In this document: piece by piece, positions 1 through 11,207 of the stretch | How positions within the stretch are numbered: position 1 is the stretch's first letter | Layout: each line of letters starts with the position of its first letter | NCBI RefSeq assembly: GCF_040869045.1 | Contig: NC_090321.1 | Span: 181,755,596-181,819,595 of the forward strand | Reading direction: 5' to 3' | Length of the DNA stretch: 64,000 nucleotides | Source: Eurosta solidaginis | Lineage: Eukaryota; Arthropoda; Insecta; Diptera; Tephritidae | The notes under the pieces: generated by a model | Databases searched by the model: none | Seen by the model: only the letters and a program-made list of their open reading frames with translations | Told to the model about the DNA's origin: nothing | Made by a program: the position numbers and the translations under genes

Positions 1-1922
1 GATATATCCCTTCTGTTCATCTTAAGGACAGCTCCCGATCGTTTTTCGTTATATAGTGGTCACATGCTCTTGGAAACTCTACAGGTCCGCAGCCGATTCC
101 ACTTATAGTTGGCCTCCCCCAACCAGTGCTGGGAGATGCGACCCTTGTTGAGTCCCAGGGGTGCAAGGACCTCCTTCGCTCCTGAGACATCAAGAGCCGC
201 TCCACGCCGTGCCAGCTCATCCGCCATCTCGTTACCCTGTATGTTTCGATGCCCCGGTACCCATATCGGGGTATCGATCTGCCGGCTCGCCAGAATCATG
301 GCGCTCTCCCTACACTGCCCAACCAGGTCTGGTGATATCGTCTCTGACCCGAGTGACCCAAGAGCCGCCTGGCTATCGGAGAAAGTGGCTACCCTGTTAC
401 CGTTACCTTTGATATCCATGAACGCTCTGCACGCCTCTCGGATAGCGAAAATCTCAGCTTGAAACACACTTGCCGAGTCGGGAAACCAAATGCATAAGGA
501 CGTGGGCGGGACAGTCGCAAATACTCCTGCTCCCACTCCGCAAGCCATTTTGGATCCGTCCGTGAAAACCGAGATGTCGAATCTCTAAGTGATCCCCCCA
601 TCTTTCCAATCTTTCCTTGTGGGGAAAGAATTGTGTAGTTTGTGTCGAAGACTTTCTTTGGACATATGTAGTCCGTTTTTGCCAAGATTCGGGAGTCGTT
701 AATATTGAGCAGGATACGGCCGTGCGCGTATGTACGCTCCCTCCAAAGGCCCAACTCCCGAAGCCTTAGGCCCCTTGTGATTCCGTTTTCTTGATAAATA
801 GATCTAACGGTGGAACATTGCAAATCACGTTTAAAGCTTCGGAGAGACACGACCTAATTGTCCCCGTGATCGCTCCGCAGGCAGATCGTTGAACTTTCCC
901 TAGCATGTTAGTTATGTATTTCACCTCTACCGCCTTCCACCATACGAGTGCCCCATATGTCAGAATTGTACGAATAACTGCCTTATATATCCAGGCCATG
1001 AGGTCTGTCCTCAGACCCCACTTTTTACCTAGCATTCCTTTGCAGGCAGACATAGCCCCGTAGGCTCGTTTGACTCTGTGTTCTGTGTTAAGCCTCCAGT
1101 TCAGCTTTGGTGTTAAAAAGACTCCTGGATATTTGGCCCTATCAGAAAGACTTAACTCCTGGCCATCAAGAGTGGGAAGGTTAAAACTTGGGATTTTCGT
1201 CCTAGTGGTGAAGAGCACTACTTCCGTCTTTGAGGGGTTAACGCTTAGTCCGGCGGTATCCGCCCAACTGCTCAGCTTCCTCAGTGATCCCTGCATGATC
1301 CCACTAATCACATTGGGACACAGACCAGATACCAGTATTACTACGTCATCCGCCTAGGCCACCACTTTAACCCCATCCTTGTTGAGTTGGCGAAGTATGT
1401 TGTCTATAACGCAAAGCCAGAGCAGTGGTGACAAAACCCCGCCCTGAGGGGTCGCTTTCCACGGATATGCCGTGACCTCACTAGCCCCCAGTTTAGCGCT
1501 TATCATTCTGGACCGCAGAGCCGTCCCTATCCAGTTTACGATAGGGTCCTCTATTCCGAGTACATGAAGGGCTCCTTCTATTGCTTCCAGCCGGACATTA
1601 TTGAAAGCTCCCTCTATGTCCAAGAATGCAGCCAGGGTAAATTGCTTGTTTTCGAAGGACGACTCTACCTTGTGGACCACTTCATGTAGAGCGGTGTCTG
1701 TTGAGCGGCCCTGAGATAGGCGTGTTGGGCTGTTGACAGCCCCGAGGTATCCAACCTACCGAATGTGGACGTCCAGTAGTCTTTTAAAAGTTTTTAGAAC
1801 AAACGACGAAAGACTGATGGGTCTGAAGTTCTTAGGCTTTTCATGTCCCCTCTTATTGACCTTTGGGATGAAGACCACCCTGGTCCCTCTCCAATTCAGG
1901 GGCACATGATTAATATTTTCCT
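1..1922 (-). pseudogene. LINE relic with reverse transcriptase and RNase H (LOA/I/R1-like group)
   Basis: Read on the minus strand, this is the 3' half of a non-LTR retrotransposon polyprotein. From 1920 downward the frames give an RT block with PKNFRPISL-like text, motif A (AFLDIEGAFNNV, about 1630), TPQGG..SPLLW (about 1445) and the ADD box near 1350. An RNase H domain follows at about 596-60, with FTDGSK, AEIFAI, FSDSQAAL and GNEMADELAR supplying the acidic residues. It is dead: in-frame stops occur near 1757 and at 1354-1356 (the tyrosine codon of YADD), there are frameshifts near 800 and 590, and a TGA at 60-62 stands where the frame otherwise runs on to the window edge. The 5' end is truncated near 1922 against AT-rich repeat DNA. 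The RNase H argues against the Jockey clade. The exact clade is inference. Confidence 0.85.
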
Positions 1923-2302
1923 TATAGTAGAAAATATTTCTAGTAAAAATGGACGGGATCGGTTAAAGACCACGCCCACTTTTATATAAAAGATTTTTAA
2001 AAGTGTTGTAGACAAAAATAATAAGCTCTATCTTAGCGCTTAGAGCTTTGCATTAATCGAATTTTACTTTCTAAATTGAATTATAACATTAAATTGGAAA
2101 TCACCCTTTTTTGTGTAAGCAATTTTCAATGTTTCGGTAACTCGAAGAAAAATTAGTTCAGAATAGAACCATATGTATATGTATTATTGCGCAGCTTTGT
2201 AACACTATTAAGCACATAAAACAAACAACAAAAGCATTTCAAGTGTACAGCTGAGTATGTAATGTTCGGTTTCACCCGAACTTAGACTTCCTTACTTGTT
2301 AT
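1912..2302 (-). mobile_element. INE/DINE-like repeat, truncated copy E
   Basis: The right end carries the family terminus: a TTCGGGTG..ACCGAAC core followed by the CATACTCAGCTG end, read on the minus strand at about 2255-2302. The interior (about 1925-2040) matches the copy at 55554-56695, including the shared phrases GTGGGCGTGGTC, AACCGATCCCGTCCA and ACTAGAAATA. The copy stops at about 1912-1922 where the RNase H LINE begins, so the LINE probably inserted into it or replaced its remainder. No coding capacity is visible. Confidence 0.6.
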
Positions 2303-2609
2303 ATCTGTCGCTGTCATATGCTATATACAACTAAGCCATCTGCATTATTTCGGGTTTTATCTTTTCTCCATAAAAAAAACAAATTTTAATTAAACCAACG
2401 AATATAATTTTTTTATTTGTCTAAGTTAGTAAATAAAGCGCCTTTTTTAGTTTTTCAAAATAATAAGTAAAATGTAAGTAAACATTTTCCTTCATAGGCA
2501 TAGAATAATACAGGACAATAAAAACTTCTTATTTGTTGTTGAAAGTTAAGAATTTTTCAAGAGTACATCAAACCGGCCATCATATCAGTCTGGAACAAAA
2601 GCTATGTAT

Positions 2610-3301
2610 GGGGTATTCCATCCCATTTCGACCAATTTAGAACCCGACCCCTTTAGAATTGACTGAACATTTTTCTTCTTTTTCTAGCTTACGAAAGACG
2701 TTTTTCAGAAGTTTTTCAAATTTTTTCATCCAACTCAAAAAAAGTTATGAATTTTTAAAAAACACCGTTTTTGTTTTCAAAATGCTATAACTTTTTCAAA
2801 AATTGACCGTTTGGGATAATTTTTTTTTTTTTTTAATATGTTTTTAAATGTACTTTTCGGAAAAAATACAAAAAAATTTTAAAGTTTTTTTTTAAATTAA
2901 ATTAAAAAAAAAAAATTCTCGGCCCACTGCGAGATCAGTGGGGATTTGCAGAATTTATTGAAGTTTTTTATGAGAAAAAAAGAGCGAAATTCGAAAAATC
3001 TCGAAAAACTGAAAAATTACAAAAAAAACTTTAAAAATTTTTTTGAATTTTTTCCGAAAAGTACATTTAAAAACAAATTTAAAAAAAAAAGATCCCAAAC
3101 GGTAAATTTTTGAAAAAGTTATAGCATTTTGAAAACAAAAACGGTGTTTTTTATTTTAATTCATAACTTTTTTTGAGTTGGATGAAAAAGTTTGAAAAAC
3201 TTCTGAAAAACGTCTTCCGTAAGCTAGAAAAAGAAGAAAAACTTTCAGCCAATTCTAAAGTGGTCAGGTTCAAAATTGGTCGAAATGGGATGGAATACCC
3301 C
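2610..3301. mobile_element. Foldback / MITE with about 290-bp terminal inverted repeats
   Basis: The left arm starts GGGGTATTCCATCCCATTTC at 2610. The right arm ends with its reverse complement at 3301. The arms stay alignable inward for roughly 280-300 bp with small indels, around a spacer near 2900-3010 containing CTCGGCCCACTGCGAG. GTAT flanks both sides (2606-2609 and 3302-3305). A TA duplication with one mismatched terminal base is the alternative reading, so Tc1/mariner-type and 4-bp-duplicating superfamilies cannot be separated. No transposase is present. The arms are A/T-run rich, and its length would let the transcript fold into a long hairpin. Confidence 0.8.
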
Positions 3302-3675
3302 GTATATACTGAGAATTTTTCTTAATGCAGCATCCACGAGAAAATAAGAAAAAAAAAAACAAACAACAATAAAATAAACTTCATATACGCATTTAGTTAT
3401 TTTGATTAAAGTGATGAACCAAAAGTCATCAACATGTACCTACATCTTGTTTACATTAAAAATTATCATTTATTATTGTTAATATGTATGTAAATAAAGC
3501 ACACACACTCAACAGAAAATATGGGTGAATACGATGTGCTGATGCTTTAATACTAAGCATTGGAGTGCACATAAGAGATAAATGTTTTTTTCCATCAAAA
3601 AATCTAAACAACGAATGATTAGAGATGGGAAAGGTGTAAATACTCAAATGGTAAAAATCCGGTAAAGTGGTTATA

Positions 3676-5832
3676 TGTAGGGCTGTGAACTGCATCCGGA
3701 TTTTTCAACTATCCGGATAAATCGGATATTCGAATAACCGGATAGCTAAGCAAAAAATCCCGCTATCCGGATGTCCGGATACGTAAATGGAAAATGTTTA
3801 ATGTTTAATGTTAATATGTGATGTTTTTGTAATTTAAAAAATTAATCAAATTAATGTGAGTAAAGTTCCAAATGTTAATTTTTATGTCTATTTATTGTGC
3901 TGTATTCTTATATTTCATTTTGTGTTTTCATGTTTCTGTTTTTTAAAATAAATGTAGACCTTCCTGATGATGACGCGAAAGCGCCGAAATGCATAGAGGG
4001 AAAAAGTAAAAACTTTTGGTTTTTCTTTATTAATCCATCGGCCGAAGCAGCTCCTACCCAGCAAACAAAAAAAAATCGAAAGTCCGGATATCCGTATGTC
4101 CGGATACTGGAATATAAAATTTGAATATCTGCATATAAGAATTGAACGAATCGAAAAATTGTTCACAAAATATCTTTGTAGATTATTAAATGAACGTCAA
4201 AAATTAAAAAGCTACAGTTTTACAAACATCAACAATTTCACAAAGCGTCAATTTAAACTAATAATGAGTGCTAAAATCGTGAGCAAGATTTGGGATCATT
4301 TCCAAAAAAGTGAAAATAAGAACAGTGCCATTTGATTATATTGTGAAAAAACGCTACAAAACACAGGATCGACATCAAGTCTATGGAGTCGGTTTTTCCG
4401 TCTTCAAATAACGGTATAGACTCAGCTTTTCTATCTGAATCTGCGCCAAAATATAAGTCGAGTAGCAGTTCATCACAAAGTAATTTTGATCACAATTCGG
4501 AATGTGCAGAACCCCCAATGAAGAAAGTTCGAGCATCACGCGTAGCTCAAACTGTTCGCAATAAGTATATGTCCAAAGAACGCCAACAGATAATAACACA
4601 AGCCTTGGCTAATATGATTGCTGTTGACTTGTTGCCTATTTCATTGGTGGAATGTGATGGATTCAAGAAGTTTGTTAATGTCCTGGAACCAGAGTATGTA
4701 ATTCCTTGTCGCAAAACAATTTCCGGTAGAATTCTTCAAGCCATGCATAACCTTGAAATAGAAAAAGTTAAGAAAAATCTCAGTTCAGCATCTGATATAG
4801 CTTTAACCACTGATTGCTGAACATCAAGAACCACCCGCCCCTATATGGGACAGCGGATATTTAGATTCCAATTGGACTCCTCGCTCTTTTAATTTGCTCA
4901 ACGAAGAAATGACTGAAAGCCACACAGCTGAGAATTTAGAAGACTTGTTTCGAGATGGCATGGAAGAATGGGATATCAAAGAAAAAGTCACAACTATTGT
5001 ATACGACAACGCGAAAAATATAACAAATGCTGTTCAGGGTTTGAGCCCTGATATAACCAGTCATCCATGCAGTGCACATAGACTTCAATTGAGTGTTAAT
5101 TTAGGAATGAAAGTACCGGAATGTTGTGGAGTCATCCAAAAGATTTCGAAACAGCTGATGAGTTTCAATCATTCGAGTAAACGCACAAAAACATGTGGCA
5201 AAAATGTGCAATAAAATGGGCACTGCTGATATGAATGCCCAAGAAGAAGCTCCGGAAAACAGTGATCTCACGGCTATGGATATACTCCTAAATGATAATG
5301 ACAGTGACACAAGGGAGGTAGTCTAGTTTCAGCGCTACTTATTCGAAGAACAAATAAACCACAATCTCAGTGCCAGCAATTGGTTGCAGGACCTTGAAAA
5401 AATATATCCCAATCTGTCGAAAATCGCCAAAAGCTATCTTGCGGTACCTGCCACTTCAACCGCTTCTGAAAGGCTATTTTCAAGTTTTGGAAATGTATTT
5501 CGTCCCACACGAAATTGTTTGAGTCGGAAATGATATCGGCACTTGTTTTCTTACACCAGAACAAGAAGAAAATAGTTTAACATCATATTACATATTTCTC
5601 AATACGAACCTTTTTTGTATTCACTGTTAATTGATTGAAATGCCCCACGAATTTATTGTTATTAATGTTAAATAAACATATATGGTACATCAATTTGGTG
5701 CTTTCACTGGATATGCAAAAATACGGTTATTAACCGGATCTTCATAAGCCCGGATATCCGGATAGACTCAAAGACGAATATTAACCGGATATCCATGCCG
5801 TCCGGATTTTATCCGTGTCAACGAAGGATAAA
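3676..5832 (+). mobile_element. hAT-family DNA transposon relic
   Basis: A decayed hAT coding region (4258-5533) sits between end regions rich in copies of TATCCGGAT/ATCCGGATA (3700-3785 and 5740-5815, with one more cluster at 4083-4112). Such clustered subterminal motifs are what hAT transposases of other species bind. The precise ends and the 8-bp target duplication could not be fixed by eye, so the boundaries are approximate. Confidence 0.65.
4258..5533 (+). pseudogene. hAT transposase pseudogene (BED finger + RNase H-like core + dimerisation domain)
   Basis: The pieces appear in family order. A BED-finger start (SKIWDHFQKSENKNS, then LYCEKTLQNTGSTSSL) is interrupted by a TGA near 4333. 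A Ser-rich linker and N-terminal domain follow from 4383, ending ALTTDC with a TGA at the expected tryptophan of TTDxWTS. In another frame come EEMTESHTAENL, then VYDNAKNI and CSAHRLQL (4985-5090). Last is the dimerisation domain, YLAVPATSTASERLFSSFGN (about 5434-5493). Both aspartates of the catalytic triad are recognisable. The stretch between about 5200 and 5215 jumps from core to C-terminal region, so most of the insertion domain with the catalytic glutamate is missing. At roughly 400 codons it is well short of the usual 600 or so. Non-functional. Confidence 0.85.
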
Positions 5833-6100
5833 AATTATCTTTTGGAAAATATGGGAAACAAAAACATAAATTCAAACCAAAATGTATCCGGTTTGTAATG
5901 TATTGGTGGGTAGTTATCCATTGCGCTATCGGTTGAATTAGTTTTAATCTGTAATCCAGCGTTTTTAATAATTCTTTACCCGATTATGCATGCCGTTGCC
6001 CAAATTTTAGTTAATCTAAAAAGAGTTAAAAACAAGTAAGGAAGGTTAAGTTCGGGTGTAACCGAACACTACATACTCAGTTGAGAGCTATGGTGACAAC

Positions 6101-6735
6101 ATAAGGGAAAATAACCATGTAGAAAATGAACCGAGGGAAACCCTGGAATGTGTTTGTATGACATGTGTATCAAATGAAAGGCATTAAAGAGTATTTTATG
6201 AGGGAGTGGGCCATAGTTCTATAGATGAATGCCATTTAGGGATATAGCCATAAAGGTGGATCAGGGTTGACTCTAGAATGCGTTTGTACGATATGGGTAT
6301 CAAATGAAAGGTGTTAATGAGTACTTTAAAAGGGAGTAATCCTTAGTTCCATAGGTGGACGCCGTTTCGAAATATCGCCATAAAGGTGGACCAGGGGTAA
6401 CTCTAGAATGTGTTTGTACGATATGGGTATCAAATTAAAGGTATTAATGAGGGTTTTAAAAGGGAGTGGGCCTTCGTTCTATAGGTGTTCGCCTTTTCGA
6501 GATATCGCCATAAAGGTGTACCAGGGGTGACTTTAGAATATGTTTGTACGATATGGGTATCAAATGAAAGGTGTAAATGAGTATTTTAAAAGGGCGTGGG
6601 GCTTAGTTCTATAGGTGGACGCCTTTTCGAGATATCGCCATAAAGGTGGACCAGGGGTGACTCTAGAATGAGTTTGTACGATATGGGTATCAAATTAAAG
6701 GTATTAATGAGAGTTTTAAAAGGGAGTGGTGGTAG
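6101..6735 (+). repeat. 130-bp tandem repeat, about five copies
   Basis: The marker ATATGGGTATCAAAT, or its close variant, recurs at about 6161, 6291, 6421, 6551 and 6681, an exact 130-bp step. Each copy also holds TAAAGGTGGACCAGGG, TCTAGAATG and TTTTAAAAGGGAGTGG. The array lies inside the 5' part of INE-like copy A. Copy B (20337-21688) has only about two units, so the array length varies between insertions. Confidence 0.85.
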
Positions 6736-6743
6736 TTGTATAT

Positions 6744-9700
6744 TTATTTATTTATTTATTTAATTATTTAAAGTCAACTAACAAGAGTGGTCGACTAACA
6801 AAATACAAAGGAAAGTAACACGAAAAAAAGATAGCGTAAAAATATATACAAGTATAGAATTAAAAATGGAATAAATTAAAAATTTACAATTTCTTTTAAC
6901 ATTGAACAAGAACTAAAATTAAACTATCATTACAAATTAAACAAATAAACTTTAAGATATCAGTTGAGACTGAAAAGTATACCATTGCGTAAGGCAACAA
7001 ACGAACATTCGATACTAATGCAATTATACAAGTCGTTATAGTACGAGCACCAAACACGTATAGGATCATTTTTGCCAAAATTTCTACGACACAGGGGTAA
7101 ATGGAAGGGCACGTAGTGTCTGGACGTCCTAGCAGGAACTGCAAAGCTCAATCGACTTAGCAGCTCAGAGGAGTCAACCTCACCTAGAATTAGCTTATGC
7201 AGGAACATTACCCCGAGTAATATTCTACGATTTTCCAGAGTTGGCAAATTAATGAGAAGAAGTATACTTCTATAAGACGGAAGATGAAGATTTGAGTCCC
7301 AGTTAAAGGCCCGTAGAGCAAAAATTAAAAATTGTTTCTGCACAGACTCAATACGCTTTATATGAGTAATATATAATGGACACCAAACACACGAGCAATA
7401 CTCAAGTATTGGGCGGACCAGCGAAGTGTAGAGGACTTTGGTCAGATACGGATCCTTGAACTCCTTAGCCCAGCGTTTCACAAAACCAAGGGTACCCATT
7501 GCTTTATTAGTAATAGCTGAAATATGTGAGTTGAAGCTCAGTTTCGAGTCAAACAGAACCACTAAATCGTTAATCGAAGATATACGCTCCATAAGAGTGC
7601 CATAAAGTGCATAAGACGACAGGACAGGCTTCACGCGATGAAATGTCATGAACTTACATTTGGAACAGTTTAGAACTAATGTATTTATTATACACCAACG
7701 TTGAAATGAGTCCAAATCAACCTGAAGTAGATTTGAGCGAGTTAACTCCGAAGGCAAGCATGTATAGCAAATTTTTACATCATCGGCATACATTAGAGCT
7801 CGTGAATGATTCAAAATCTGTGGCAGATCATTTATAAAAAGAGTAAAAAGCAATGGGCCTAAATGACTGCCCTGAGGTACACCAGAGGTAACATGAATTG
7901 ATTTTGAAATAATATTTTTATAAAGCACCTTTTGGGTTCTATTAGAAAGATAGCTTGAGAGCCATGAAGTCAGACTCTTCGGAAAGCCCAGTAAATCAAG
8001 CTTCAGAATCAGAAGTTCGTGATTCACTGAATCAAAAGCTTTACTAAAATCCGTATAAATCACATCAGTTTGCTTGTAAGCCAAAAAACCATCCCGAACT
8101 AAAGAGGTAAACTCAAGTAGGTTTGTGGTGGTTGACCTACATCTCACAAACCCATGCTGAAAGGGTGATAATATGGAAGTACACGAATGTTGAAGCTGAC
8201 AGGTAATTATTTGTTCAAAGGTTTTAGGAATAGCTGAAAGCTTAGCAATTCCCCTATAATTCTCAATATTAGATCTACTACCTTTCTTGTGCAGAGGTAT
8301 GATAAAGGACTGTTTCCAAATTGATGGAAATGACGCCGATTGCAAAGATAAATTGAACAATTTTACGATCGGTTCTGTTAAGTTCACAGCACAGAACTTA
8401 AGCATACAGCCAGGAATACCATCGGGCCCTGGAGAAAAAATCTGTTTCAGAGCTAAAAAACTCTGAAGTACAGTGGCACTATCAATGACTGGATTGAGAA
8501 TACAGTTAGAACTAACTATCTCGAACGGATAACTACCGGTTTGGGTACAGGTTGACGAATAGGTCGATTTGAAAAAGTCTGCGAATAAGTCGGCAATATC
8601 ATGGTCAAGGCTAGCATTCTCGCCACCCAAAGACAAAGATGATGGAAATCCCGAAGATCTGCGCTTTGAATTAACAAACCCGTAAAATTTTTTAGGATTG
8701 TTAAAAAACTCAATTCTGCATCTTGTTAAATACGACTTGTAGCAGTTTTGAGTCAGGCGTTGGAAATTGGAACGGGCAACTAAATATTTAGAAAAATCTT
8801 TAGAAGAACCAGATCTTTTAAAACGCTTATAGAGCCTCGATTTAATATTGTTCAGGTTAGCAAGTTGCCTCGAGAACCAAGGTGGTTTACTACTCTTAGC
8901 CTTAACAAAATGAACCGGAACGCAACGATTAATAAAGTCACTTAGGTAACTATAAAAAATAGACGTGGCAGCCTCAACATCAGTACAAGCATAAAGGTCA
9001 GACCAATCGTGGGAAGCTAACAGTTGATTAAGCAAATCAAAGTTAGCCTTTTTAAAACATCTCGAACGAGGACGACATAACACTTCCATGAAATTAATCG
9101 TAGGCAGTAAATTGTCCAGTGTAACCTCAAGTGTAGGGTGCAAGGGATCTTCAGGCAGGGATAAGGCAGGGATTCGACTGAGACCAGTACCTATTGAACT
9201 ATCACCAAAAACTAAATCTAACAACTTATTTTTAGAGTTCACCACGTTATTAATCTGAACTAGCGGCAATTCCATAAGCGAACCAATGAAATCATGCTGA
9301 GTAACAGGAGTCAAAAAGTTTGAATCATCGTTGCCAATCCAACTAACGTATGGTAAATTAAAGTCCCCAAGAACCACTAGGCGATCGTTATCACGCAAAC
9401 GAGAATGTAGGCTGTGGATAACTGCTTTATGGCAATCATAAACGTACATATCTGACCCAGGCGGTATGTAGGAACAAGAAATATATAAGAAAAAATTCGG
9501 GAAAAAGAGCTTTACAGCTATGAATTCAAGGTCAAGCGCGTCATCAAAGCTCAACAATTCAGTAGAAATACTGGACAATACAGCTATCAGGACACCGCCT
9601 GCTCTCGATTGACGATCACACCAAAAACAACGTAGTCATTTGAAAATAACTCTGAATTTAAATTATCAGGTTTTAGCCAAGTCTCTGTGAAAGCAATCAC

Positions 9701-9822
9701 TTCCGCAGTAAAAGTAAAACTGTTAAGGTAAAATGCATTTAATTTAGAACGTAAACCACGAACATTCTGATAGTGAATAGTTACTTTTGAATCGTATTTG
9801 CAGGGCTGGTAATCAAGTTTTT
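6744..9822 (-). mobile_element. Nested non-LTR retrotransposon (CR1/Jockey-type, no RNase H)
   Basis: The uninterrupted copy B reads AGTTGTATATGTGAAGGCG at the point where copy A reads AGTTGTATAT, then 3.1 kb of LINE, then TGAAGGCG. This locates the insertion to within a few bases. The LINE 3' end is at the left, with a TAAA-type tail (about 6744-6775 on the plus strand). Its 5' end is truncated at the beginning of the endonuclease domain, so ORF1 and the 5' UTR are missing. No clear target duplication is visible, at most a few bases. Confidence 0.85.
6960..9820 (-). pseudogene. LINE ORF2: apurinic-type endonuclease + reverse transcriptase
   Basis: This ORF2 nicks target DNA and primes cDNA synthesis for its own element. 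The endonuclease start (IHYQNVRGLRSKL, AFTETWLKP) lies at about 9780-9640. It then shifts frame near 9621, where one base appears to be lost in the stretch expected to read VFxCDRQSRAGG. From 9578 an uninterrupted 872-codon frame follows. It contains GDFNLPYVSW at residues 71-80, DLVFGD near 125, FSPGPDGIPG, motif A DFSKAFDSVN near 507, GVPQGSHLGPLLF near 560, and an intact YADD at residues 597-600 (7779-7790). It ends with the conserved C-terminal region (HYVPFHLPLCRRNF). There is no RNase H or zinc knuckle. The single lesion plus 5' truncation suggests a fairly young but inactive copy. Clade placement within CR1/Jockey is inference. Confidence 0.85.
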
Positions 9823-11032
9823 TTGAAGGCGTTTTCCAGATATCGACCAAAATGTGGACCAGGGTGACCCAGAACATCATCTGTTGGATACCGCTAATTT
9901 ATTTATATATGTAATACCACGTACAGTATTCCTGCCAAGATTTTAAGGGTTTTTTATTTCGCCCTGCAGAACTTTTTCATTTTCTTCTACCTAATATGGT
10001 AGGTGTCACAACCATTTTATAAAGTTTTTTCTAAAGTTATATTTCGCGTCAATAAAACAATCCAATTACCTTACCATGTTTCATCCCTTTTTTCGTATTT
10101 GGTATAGAATTATGGCATTTTTTTCATTTTTCGTAATTTTCGATATCGAAAAAGTGGGCGTGGTCATAGTCGGATTTCGTTCACTTTTCATACCAAGATA
10201 AAGTGAGTTCAAGTAAGCACGTGAACTAAGTTCATTAAAGATATGTCGATTTTTGCTCAAGTTATCGTGTTAACAGCCATGTGGAAAGACAGACGGACGA
10301 CTGTGTATAAAAACTGGGCGTGTCATCAACCGATCCCGCCCATTTTCACAGAAAACAGTTAGCGTCATAAAATCTATGCCCCTACCAAATTTTAAAAGGT
10401 TTGGTTAATTTTTGTTCAACTTATGGCGTTAAACGTATCGTAGACAAATTAAATGAAAAAGGGCGGAGCCACGCCCATTTTGAAATTTTCTTTTATTTTT
10501 GTATTTTGTTGCACCATATCATTACTGGAGTTGAATGTTGACATAATTTACTTATATACTGTAAAGATATTAACTTTTCTTTTAAAATTTGAATTTAAAA
10601 CAATTTTTTTTTAAAAAGTGGGCGTGGTCGTTCTCCGATTTTGCTAATTTTTATTAAGCAGACATATAGTAATAAGAGTAATGTTCCTGCCAAATTTCAT
10701 CATGATATCTTCAACGACTGCCAAATTACAGCTTGTAAAAGTTTTAAACTACCTTCTTTTAAAAGTAGGCGGTGCCACGCCCATTGTCCAAAATTTTACT
10801 AGTTTTCTATTCAGCGGCATAAGTTAAACTCATCTACCAAGTTTCGTCGCTTTACCTGTCTTTTGTAATGAATTATCGCACTTTTTCGGTTTTTCGAAAT
10901 TTTCGATATCGAAAAAGTGGGCGTGGTTATAGTCCGATATCGTTCATTTTAAATAGCGATCTGAGACGAGTGCTCAGGAACCTACATACCAAATTTCATC
11001 AAGATGCCTCAAAATTTACTCAAGTTATCGTG

Positions 11033-11062
11033 TTAACGGACGGACGGACGGACGGACGGACA
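11033..11062 (+). repeat. (CGGA)n microsatellite
   Basis: About six perfect GGAC/CGGA tetranucleotides precede ACATGGCCCAATC. The same position in copies C (about 52722-52742, reverse strand) and D (56519-56552) holds shorter or interrupted versions, so this is a family feature rather than a local accident. Confidence 0.9.
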
Positions 11063-11207
11063 TGGCCCAATCAAATTTTTTTTCGATCCTGATTATTTTG
11101 ATATATGGAAGTCTATATCTATCTCGATTCCTTTATATATGTACAACCAACCGTTATCCAATCAAACTTAATATACTCTGTGAGCTCTGCTCAACTGAGT
11201 ATAAAAA

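Larger units (their letters stand above)
6031..11207 (+). mobile_element. INE/DINE-like repeat copy A, split by a LINE
   Basis: The left end reads AAGTTCGGGTGTAACCGAAC then ACATACTCAGTTGAGAGC (6049-6090). The right end reads GAGCTCTGCTCAACTGAGTA (11183-11202), so the termini contain short inverted repeats (CTCAGTTGAG / CTCAACTGAG). The 5' part is a 130-bp tandem array, the middle carries recurring GTGGGCGTGG / CGATATCGAAAAAGTGG phrases, and a GGAC microsatellite lies before the 3' end. A LINE at 6744-9822 interrupts it; without that insert the element is about 2.1 kb. The right end, read on the other strand, resembles in order the start of Drosophila INE-1 (a short inverted repeat, ATATTAATTT, then ATGTCCGTCCGTC). 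The link to Helentron-type elements is inference. Confidence 0.65.

Noticed and set aside
3897..4124. Short plus-strand frame at the start of the hAT element
   Set aside because: It has no domain and lies in the AT-rich leader with the ATCCGGAT motifs.
9823..9880. Upstream start of the LINE endonuclease frame (MMFWVTLVHI...)
   Set aside because: Those codons come from the INE-like element into which the LINE inserted. The same DNA occurs in copies B and C without a LINE.
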